From assembly GCF_003284965.1 (NCBI RefSeq), contig NZ_QMEW01000006.1, positions 159,288 through 223,287 on the forward strand: 64,000 nucleotides of DNA, given 5' to 3'. This DNA is from Mycolicibacterium sp. GF69. Lineage in GTDB: Bacteria > Actinomycetota > Actinomycetes > Mycobacteriales > Mycobacteriaceae. Below, one piece after another: positions 58,891-64,000 of this stretch (within the stretch, counting starts at the first letter, position 1; each line of letters begins with the position of its first letter). A program made the position numbers and the translations under genes. The notes under the pieces are model-generated. The model did not search any database and was not told the origin of the DNA. It saw only the letters and a list, made by a program, of their open reading frames with translations.

Positions 58891-60131
58891 CAGGCGGCCC
58901 CGCCGTCGAGTTCCACCCCGAACGCCGCGTCGTAGGACGAGAGGTCCCGCTGCGCCACTTCGGACTCCAACGGTGGTGGTGGGATCTGGATTCGTCTGCG
59001 CCGCAAAACCTTCGCCGCTTCAACGTGTGTCGGGTCGGAGATGGTCTGATGCGTGGCCCAGATCCGGTCGTGCTCAGCAACGGGCTGCCCGTCGCAGAAC
59101 GCCTGCACCCGATCCAGATCGGCCCGCACCAGCACCCGCCGCCCGACCGCGGCGGGATGCACCGAATAGTCGTTGCCGTCAAGGCGGATGTAGTGATCGC
59201 GCGGCAACCGTAACGACGAACACCAGCCCGTGGCTGGCGCCACGGGCGGCAGCGCGAGCATCGCCGCCCGATCCGCGCCGATCCGATCACTCGGAGCGCA
59301 GCCCAGGGCGCGGCGAGGACGGGTGTTGGCCAGGGCCAGCCAGCCGGCCAGCTGGGTGTTGAAGTCCGCCGGTGAGACGAACGTCCGCCCCGGCAGGAAC
59401 GAGCGCTCCAGATAGCCGTGGCAGCGTTCGATGAGACCCTTGGCTTCCGGGTCGGCCGGCCGGCAGACGATTACCTTGCTGGCCAACACACCGCGAAACG
59501 CCTGGCACTCCTTGGTCAGTTCTACCCGTCCGCCGCGCCAGCGTCCGATCGCGCCTTCACCGTCCCAGACCAAGGCCCGCGGCACCGCGCCGAGCCGGCT
59601 GATCAGCTCCCACCACCCGGCGAACAAGTCCTCGGCACGACGACTGGGTAGCAGCATGGCCAGCAGCCAGCGGGAGTAGGCGCTGATCATCGTCAGCACC
59701 GGCAGCCGGGTCGCGGTACGGGTCTGGCCGAAGCCGACCGGGATCTCGACGTCGGGGAACCACAGATCGCACTGGGCGATCTCGCCGGCCACGTAGGCCG
59801 TGCGCGAGGCCGGGTCCGGCGGCAGATACACCGGCCGCAACTCGGCCACCCGCGCCGACAAGACACGGATCGAACGATCCCACCCGATCCGCTCGGCGAT
59901 CACCGTGGCCGGCATCCTCGGATAGACCTGCAGCAGTTCCCGAATCCGCGGTTCGACCGCATCGACGATCGAACCCCGCGGCGGCCGTTCATACTTCGGC
60001 GGCCCATCATCAGCCAGCGCCGACTTCACGGTGTTCTTGGAGATGTTCAACGTCCGCGCGATCACCTTGATCGGCAGGCCCTCGGCCCGGTGCAGACGAC
60101 GAATCTCAGCCCAATCCTCCACAGACAACAT
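58890..60131 (-). CDS. istA: IS21-family transposase IstA
   Basis: 413-residue DDE transposase. An N-terminal helix-turn-helix (GLPIKVIARTLNISKNTVKSAL) is followed by the catalytic core: first Asp in QCDLWFPDVEI, second in VWDGEGAIGRW, Glu in EAKGLIERCHGYLE. The C-terminal NDYSVHPAAVGRRV domain is typical. ATG 60131 is close to the right IS end. No interruption is seen. Confidence 0.94.
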   Translation of the reverse strand: MLSVEDWAEIRRLHRAEGLPIKVIARTLNISKNTVKSALADDGPPKYERPPRGSIVDAVEPRIRELLQVYPRMPATVIAERIGWDRSIRVLSARVAELRPVYLPPDPASRTAYVAGEIAQCDLWFPDVEIPVGFGQTRTATRLPVLTMISAYSRWLLAMLLPSRRAEDLFAGWWELISRLGAVPRALVWDGEGAIGRWRGGRVELTKECQAFRGVLASKVIVCRPADPEAKGLIERCHGYLERSFLPGRTFVSPADFNTQLAGWLALANTRPRRALGCAPSDRIGADRAAMLALPPVAPATGWCSSLRLPRDHYIRLDGNDYSVHPAAVGRRVLVRADLDRVQAFCDGQPVAEHDRIWATHQTISDPTHVEAAKVLRRRRIQIPPPPLESEVAQRDLSSYDAAFGVELDGGAA

Positions 60132-60230
60132 TCCCTTCTGGTCCTCCTGGCTCGACTAGAGCCAGGCCACCGGACCAGGGGGTCAGTTTTCAGTTGCCGC
60201 GCCGGGGTCAGATTTCACGTGCCGCCGACA

Positions 60231-60235
60231 GTTCC
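60231..60235. repeat. IS target-site duplication, right copy
   Basis: GTTCC directly after the right IS end, identical to 58008-58012. Confidence 0.85.
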
Positions 60236-60620
60236 GTGACCCGCTTCGTTCACGTCCGCGAACACGCTATCTCCTGCGTCTTCAGCCATGGATAATCGTC
60301 ATTATCCACGAAATGAAAGGCGCGTACTTTCCGGCGGGCACCAGTTTGCGCTCCTACGCCCGATTGATGGTGATGGTGACGCCCATACCGCTGGCGGTAA
60401 TGAACTCCGTTCCGCCGTCGAAGCCGTAGGCGGACGCGTCGGGCGCGCCACCCACGCGAACCACTTTCTTCTAGCCAGCGGGGGTCACAACACACCGTGA
60501 CCAAGCGACGGTCCCCTCAAAACATCGAAGGTGGGGTCATCGGTCACCTGACGTACATCGCGCCTTTTTTTACACACGGTGAGATTTTCGAGGCTGACCG
60601 AAATGGGGCCTGCGAAGCAG
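60236..60620. other. 385-bp region without a clear gene
   Basis: It holds the stop context of the interrupted small gene, a perfect hairpin TGGATAAT-CGTC-ATTATCCA at 60289-60308, and a T-rich run near 60568. A minus-strand ORF at 60354-60464 (36 residues from GTG; RVGGAPDASAYGFDGG, EFITASGMGVTITINRA) has protein-like composition, but nothing else supports it. Confidence 0.4.
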
Positions 60621-61524
60621 TCAGAGACCTAAAACCGCGTCGCGCTCGGACAACCCTAGGAACAGGCTCGTAGCGGCCATCACGATGATGATCGCGTTTG
60701 TCTCTGTCATGTGGTCCGGGTGGGCCCAGTGAGCAACTACGTGGCGCGATGGTTTGGTCGGGGCCTCCCTGTCGATGCCGACTTTCCAGTCCGTCAGCAG
60801 CGAACGCATCGGCCGCATTGCCAAACTGACCCGGTAGTCATTTGCGGCGATCGCCTCTTCGCGTTGCGCTTTCGTCGCCTGAGCCTTCAATCTGGGATAG
60901 TTGATGGCCTTCGGTGACGTTCTGTTCAACGCGGAGTCGATTACAGCGACGCCCAGCGCGCTCGACGCCGCGTCGTAGCCTTTTTCAAGGACATCGATTG
61001 CCTCGTGAAGGAGTTCAGGAAGCATAGCTATCGACTCGGGATATGAGTCGCCATCTTCGAGTGCGAGCGCCTCTCGACAGTCTTTGATGATCAGCTCTTT
61101 GCCGACAAGCAGGATCTCAGCGCGGAATTCGTGGTCATCGGCCGCGATCAGCGCTTCGACGATGCCTGTGCCGGGGAACAAAGGCCAGTGGGATGCCTTC
61201 ACCTGTCAACGCCCAAGCTTTCTCGGCATCAACAGAATCCGACCAGTTCGGAACCCAACGCCGGACGCCCTCGACCACTCGCTGCAGCGTCTCGAACGTC
61301 GACTGCATACTTGGCATCCAGTCGTCGAGGGTGAACCGCACCTTCGGCGCTAGCGATGCGGCCATCGCGGTAACAGCGTCGATTGTCGGCCGCAGGGTTT
61401 CGGCGAGCATCTCTCGCATGCCGGCGAGATCCGCAACAATGCGCTGGCGTTTCCCCTCGGGAAGGTCTTCCCACCGGAGGCGTCGCTGACCACTACCGTG
61501 CGGCCCGAGGTTATAGGTAGGCAC
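60621..61524 (-). pseudogene. Frameshifted hypothetical protein with HEPN-like motif
   Basis: Two overlapping frames together make one protein of about 300 residues. The first (from ATG 61524) gives MPTYNLGPHGSGQRRLRW through VDAEKAWALTGEGIPLAFVP. The second continues GTGIVEALIAADDHEF through FLGLSERDAVLGL. The switch falls at a run of four C on the minus strand (61173-61176); removing one C joins the frames. Near the end SRHVVAHWAH contains an R-x4-H pattern in a helical context, as in HEPN ribonucleases, though that is suggestive only. A sequencing error, a real mutation or programmed frameshifting are all possible. Confidence 0.65.
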
Positions 61525-61630
61525 GACCCAAGCCTAGGTGGCCGATGTCACCCTGGAGTGTTGCAACTAGTTCGGCTCGCCTAGGGAGAGACTACGACGG
61601 CCGAAGCCCCTATCTTTCCCGGAGCGGGGT

Positions 61631-61798
61631 TTACGTCTTCTTCGGGGGCAATCCTCCACGGCCCGGCGGGGGCTTCGGCGGATTTGGTGAGGGCCGCGCA
61701 GGTGGTTGCGGCCGTCGGCCGCCTGTCTGCGGGCGGCGCCCCCTGGTGTCAGGATCCCTACGTGGATCGCCTCCAGTTCCGCGATTCTTGTCTGTCAT
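61631..61798 (-). CDS. Small proline/arginine-rich protein
   Basis: 55-residue ORF with ATG at 61798, whose ATGA overlaps the stop of the membrane protein gene. That coupling is the main support. The product is rich in Pro, Arg and Gly (RGRRPQTGGRRPQPP, SPNPPKPPPGRGG) and ends in PPKKT, so it is probably disordered. It may bind or modify the membrane protein made from the same transcript. Function unknown. Confidence 0.6.
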   Translation of the reverse strand: MTDKNRGTGGDPRRDPDTRGRRPQTGGRRPQPPARPSPNPPKPPPGRGGLPPKKT

Positions 61799-62460
61799 TG
61801 CGGATCCTCTCTAGCCACAACCTCATTCACTGCTTCTGCTAGGAATTGGACGAGCAGAGCATCTTCGCAGCGGATCCAAACGCCAAGACTCCCGTTGACG
61901 GGCTCCACGAATGCACCTCCCTCGTCGAGCAGCCAAGCCTGTTCGAGAAAGATCTCTCGTGACTCGGGGTAGCCGCTCAGGAAGGAATTCTCTCCCAGGT
62001 AACCGCCCACCCACGAACTTTCCTTCGTGAGTACACGAACAAACCCGACTTGCATTTGGTCAGTGGCGAAGTCCCATGCGGTCGGTGTGGGGTCATACAC
62101 GCTGAATCCTGCTTTTGCCCAACGATTCGTGATGCGCCGCATCGGCTGCAGGCGATCAAGAACGACGGCGCTCGTGATGGGAACGACGAAGATCAAGCCG
62201 AGCAATATCCATGCCGCCGGTTGAGGGTTGGCGAAAGGGAAGCCCGGTTGGGTCAGGACGTTCTTGAGGCGAGGCCCTATAAGCGCGATGTACAGCAGAA
62301 CAAGGAAACCCGAGACGCCGAGCGCACGAAGGACCCGAACACCGATCTCTCGATCATTGGGCGATGGGCCGCGGAGGGCAGATCGGGTGCCTTGGTAAAT
62401 GAAGCCTGGAATGACCGCGAAAAACAGCGTCAGAGCCTGCTGCCAACCGCTGATATTCAT
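61795..62460 (-). CDS. DUF6338-like membrane protein
   Basis: 221-residue protein with three predicted membrane segments: WQQALTLFFAVIPGFIYQG near the start, VLRALGVSGFLVLLYIALIG at about residues 43-62, and AAWILLGLIFVVPITSAVVL at about 82-101. A cytoplasmic domain follows (DRLQPMRRITNRWAKAGF, then VLTKESSWVGGYLGENSFLSG and LLDEGGAFVEPVNGS). The arrangement matches small membrane proteins of the DUF6338 group, often found in accessory DNA. It is coupled to the proline-rich ORF. Confidence 0.75.
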   Translation of the reverse strand: MNISGWQQALTLFFAVIPGFIYQGTRSALRGPSPNDREIGVRVLRALGVSGFLVLLYIALIGPRLKNVLTQPGFPFANPQPAAWILLGLIFVVPITSAVVLDRLQPMRRITNRWAKAGFSVYDPTPTAWDFATDQMQVGFVRVLTKESSWVGGYLGENSFLSGYPESREIFLEQAWLLDEGGAFVEPVNGSLGVWIRCEDALLVQFLAEAVNEVVAREDPQ

Positions 62461-62811
62461 CGGTCCGCCGTCCGGTTCGACACAGCCAAAGCGTAGGGCT
62501 CACCTGCAGTCATGCGGAAGAAATTGGACTACCCCAATAGGCTGCGCGGCTACCCGAATCCTCGTGACGCGGGTACCTGCCCCGTGCAGAATTCCATCTA
62601 GTGACGGGAGCGTCGCGCATGATGTAAAAGGTGCGCGTCTGGAACGGACTCCTGGTGAACATGGCTTCAGCCGCGATCGTAGGGCTCAGTGCCGACAAGT
62701 CCGTTAAGGCGCTACGAGGTGCCTATCCATTAATCCGCCCGCGTAATCCACCCGCACGTGGGTGGTGTACTAACGTTTGACGTTACTAACGCGAACCGTT
62801 AGTATTAGCAC
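62461..62811. other. 351-bp divergent intergenic region
   Basis: Holds promoters for the DUF6338-like gene (leftward) and HigBA (rightward). Apart from the TACTAACG boxes near 62768-62804 I see no gene or repeat. Confidence 0.5.
62768..62804. promoter_or_regulatory. HigBA operator: three TACTAACG boxes
   Basis: TACTAACG occurs at 62768-62775 and 62784-62791, and inverted (CGTTAGTA) at 62797-62804. The last two form a palindrome with a 5-bp spacer, 7 bp before the GTG of the toxin gene. Position and symmetry fit a HigA-type autoregulatory operator. Confidence 0.65.
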
Positions 62812-63099
62812 GTGATCCGGTCGTTCAGCGACGGCGACACCCAGAAAATCTGGGAGCTGCGCTGCCCGAGGGGGATCAGCAAGGAGCTGGCGAAAGCGGC
62901 TCGCCGGAAGCTGCAACTCCTCGACGCCGCGGAGAACATCAACGATCTAAGGGTGCCACCAGGCAACCGCTTGGAAAAGCTCACTGCCAAAGGCGGCCGT
63001 GAAGGACAACACAGTATCCGCGTCAATGACCAGTACCGAATCTGCTTCACATGGAGCAATAGCGGCGCTGACGACGTTGAACTGACCGACTACCACTGA
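62812..63099 (+). CDS. higB: Toxin HigB (RelE superfamily)
   Basis: 95-residue RelE/HigB-fold ribonuclease toxin. KIWELRCPRGISKELAKAARRKLQLLDAAENINDL and the C-terminal SIRVNDQYRICFTW contain the basic and aromatic residues of the active surface. HigB proteins cut mRNA on the ribosome. The toxin gene precedes the antitoxin, as normal for HigBA. The GTG start lies just after the operator, so the message may be leaderless. Confidence 0.92.
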   Translation: MIRSFSDGDTQKIWELRCPRGISKELAKAARRKLQLLDAAENINDLRVPPGNRLEKLTAKGGREGQHSIRVNDQYRICFTWSNSGADDVELTDYH

Positions 63100-63113
63100 G
63101 AAAGGAGCAGACA

Positions 63114-63413
63114 ATGGCTGATTTCGCACCTACCCACCCCGGCGAGATTCTTGCCGAGGAGTTCCTGGAGCCGTTAGGGATTACCCCCTACCGTCTGGCC
63201 AAGGAGATCGACGTTCCGCAGACGCGCCTGAGTGAGATCATTAGCGGCCGGCGTGGCATCACTGCGGACACAGGACTGCGGCTGTCGCGAGCACTTGGGC
63301 TCAGTGACATGTTCTGGATCAACCTACAGGCGCGCTATGACGCCGACATGGTTCGTATCGACAAGAATGACGAGCTCGAGCACATCCACCCACTGGCCGC
63401 CTGCGCCGGGTGA
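63114..63413 (+). CDS. higA: Antitoxin HigA
   Basis: 99-residue HigA-type XRE helix-turn-helix protein. HPGEILAEEFLEPLGITPYRLAKEIDVPQTRLSEIISGRRGITADTGLRLSRALG is the complete HTH domain. It neutralises HigB and represses the operon. A GAAAGGAG ribosome site precedes ATG 63114, 14 bp after the toxin stop. A strong hairpin follows. Confidence 0.94.
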   Translation: MADFAPTHPGEILAEEFLEPLGITPYRLAKEIDVPQTRLSEIISGRRGITADTGLRLSRALGLSDMFWINLQARYDADMVRIDKNDELEHIHPLAACAG

Positions 63414-63428
63414 AATAGTCGGCTGAGT

Positions 63429-63466
63429 GTTCGGCCCGCCACTAATCTCTCGGTGGCGGGCCGAAC
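63429..63466. terminator. Strong bidirectional hairpin after HigBA
   Basis: A perfect 14-bp stem (GTTCGGCCCGCCAC with GTGGCGGGCCGAAC) around a 10-base loop lies between the HigA stop (63413) and the end of the convergent decayed gene (63478). There is no U-tract. Confidence 0.75.
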
Positions 63467-63477
63467 CAGTTGCCAAC

Positions 63478-63835
63478 TCAATCGGTCGGGACTCCAAGCA
63501 CCTTCGCGCCGATCGTCATCGCCCGCGCCATCGCGGCCGGGTCGTACCACTTCATGTTGTCGCTGGCATTGAGCGCTCGATCGGCGCGGCGCAGCAGAAT
63601 GAAGCGGCATCCTCGCGGCTGATCGCATCACAGATAATGGCGGTCGCGGCGTGCTTGGCGTCGTGCCATGACATTCCCGCGAATGTGTCCTCAGCGGACA
63701 GAACCATCGTGAATTCCTGCAGAACTTCGCGGGGGTGGCTCACCGCGCCGATGACTTCGGGCGGCATGCGCACGATCAGCTCGACCGCGGCGGCTTCGAG
63801 TCAACGGGGGACTCGGGAACGGTATAGGTGCTCAT
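63478..63835 (-). pseudogene. Decayed small gene with two frameshifts
   Basis: Three frame segments join into one 119-residue protein if one base is added at two places. From ATG 63835 it reads MSTYTVPESPVDS. A first break near 63798 leads to EAAAVELIVRMPPEVIGAVSHPREVL and VLSAEDTFAGMSWHDAKHAATAI. A second break near 63605 leads to RFILLRRADRALNASDNMKWYDPAAMARAM and KVLGVPTD. Neither break is in a homopolymer, so mutation is likelier than sequencing error. The start overlaps the upstream stop as ATGA. The family is not recognised; it looks phage- or island-derived. Confidence 0.6.
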
Positions 63836-64000
63836 CGCAGTGCGTCCATAGCGTCGGCGGCCTCAAGCAGCGCGTTCGGGAGCTGGCGGGCATCGGCTGC
63901 GGTGAGTTCTTTCCAATCGGTGCCATACAGCGAGACGTGGCGCTCGACCCGTCCGTCCAGGTATTGCCATCCGTCAACAATGACGCCCGCGCCGAACCTA
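63832..64000 (-). CDS. Hypothetical protein, partial (5' end outside window)
   Basis: The C-terminal 56 codons of a protein entering from the right edge. The readable part is RFGAGVIVDGWQYLDGRVERHVSLYG followed by TDWKELTAADARQLPNALLEAADAMDALR. Its TGA overlaps the ATG of the decayed gene at 63835. Composition and neighbours suggest a small island or prophage gene. Not recognised. Confidence 0.65.
   Translation of the reverse strand, partial: RFGAGVIVDGWQYLDGRVERHVSLYGTDWKELTAADARQLPNALLEAADAMDALR

Larger units (their letters stand above)
58013..60230. mobile_element. IS21-family insertion sequence, apparently intact
   Basis: 2218-bp element with istA and istB in one orientation. The ends begin TGTCGACGGCGGCTGAAA on the left and TGTCGGCGGCACGTGAAA on the right (read inward), about 21 of 28 positions matching. 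Internal copies of the TGAAAATTGACCCCC unit repeat on both ends, as in IS21 multiple transposase sites. A 5-bp GTTCC duplication flanks it. Both genes are full length, so it may still move. Confidence 0.9.

Noticed and set aside
58177..58935. 252-codon plus-strand ORF opposite istB
   Set aside because: It is the antisense of a complete IstB ATPase gene with Walker motifs.
61545..61814. 89-codon plus-strand ORF rich in Gly and Arg
   Set aside because: It is antisense to the ATGA-coupled proline-rich ORF and has no start signal.
1..64000. CRISPR array or retron
   Set aside because: No regularly spaced repeats and no Cas or reverse transcriptase genes were found on either strand.

Overview
The window looks like chromosomal DNA from a mycobacterium (Mycolicibacterium or Mycobacterium type). 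Coding GC is high and genes are packed with ATGA, GTGA and TGATG overlaps. There is a mycofactocin-coupled type SDR, an EspC-like ESX substrate with a YxxxD export signal, a Ser/Thr/Ala-rich exported protein, and a large set of FadE, FadD and EchA type genes. The species is inferred from content only.

Bases 1-33.6 kb form a catabolic supercluster for activating and beta-oxidising an unknown carboxylic acid, perhaps cyclic, terpenoid or steroid-like. A molybdopterin oxidoreductase running off the left edge is divergent from an SCPx-like thiolase, an amidohydrolase and an alpha/beta hydrolase. A long leftward operon (13.6 to 6.8 kb) encodes crotonase, amidohydrolase, acyl-CoA ligase, amidohydrolase and a FadE pair, followed by an epimerase and a SnoaL-like protein. 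Then come a DapA-like aldolase, an SDR with a divergent TetR, a thiolase, a crotonase, a FadR-like GntR, a hotdog protein and a coupled run of three crotonases followed by three acyl-CoA ligases. A GntR, FadE, thiolase and SDR operon faces a FadE plus mycofactocin-type SDR pair. Four promoter regions carry a related 17-bp palindrome (ACNGTNA-N3-TNACNGT), which suggests one TetR regulon.

Bases 33-44 kb hold a MaoC hydratase, a FAD-like protein, two adjacent TetR proteins resembling gamma-butyrolactone receptors, a second FadE pair, a universal stress protein, a TetR, a DapB-like reductase, a KshA-like Rieske oxygenase and a nitronate-monooxygenase-like enzyme. Bases 44-54 kb are more housekeeping-like: an exported low-complexity protein, a crotonase, an SDR, a kinase-like protein, an NDH-2-like flavoprotein, a YdeI-like protein, the EspC-like protein, a FadD15-like ligase and a DUF2252 protein.

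From 54.3 kb onward the DNA is accessory. It contains MazEF, a Fic AMPylase preceded by a perfect 34-bp palindrome and flanked by copies of a tRNA-Ala 3' end, and an Mrr-like nuclease. An intact IS21-family element with 5-bp target duplications follows. The rest is a frameshifted HEPN-like gene, a DUF6338-like membrane protein coupled to a 55-residue proline-rich ORF, HigBA, and a decayed gene pair at the right edge. This reads as a tRNA-associated island carrying toxin and defence-type genes.
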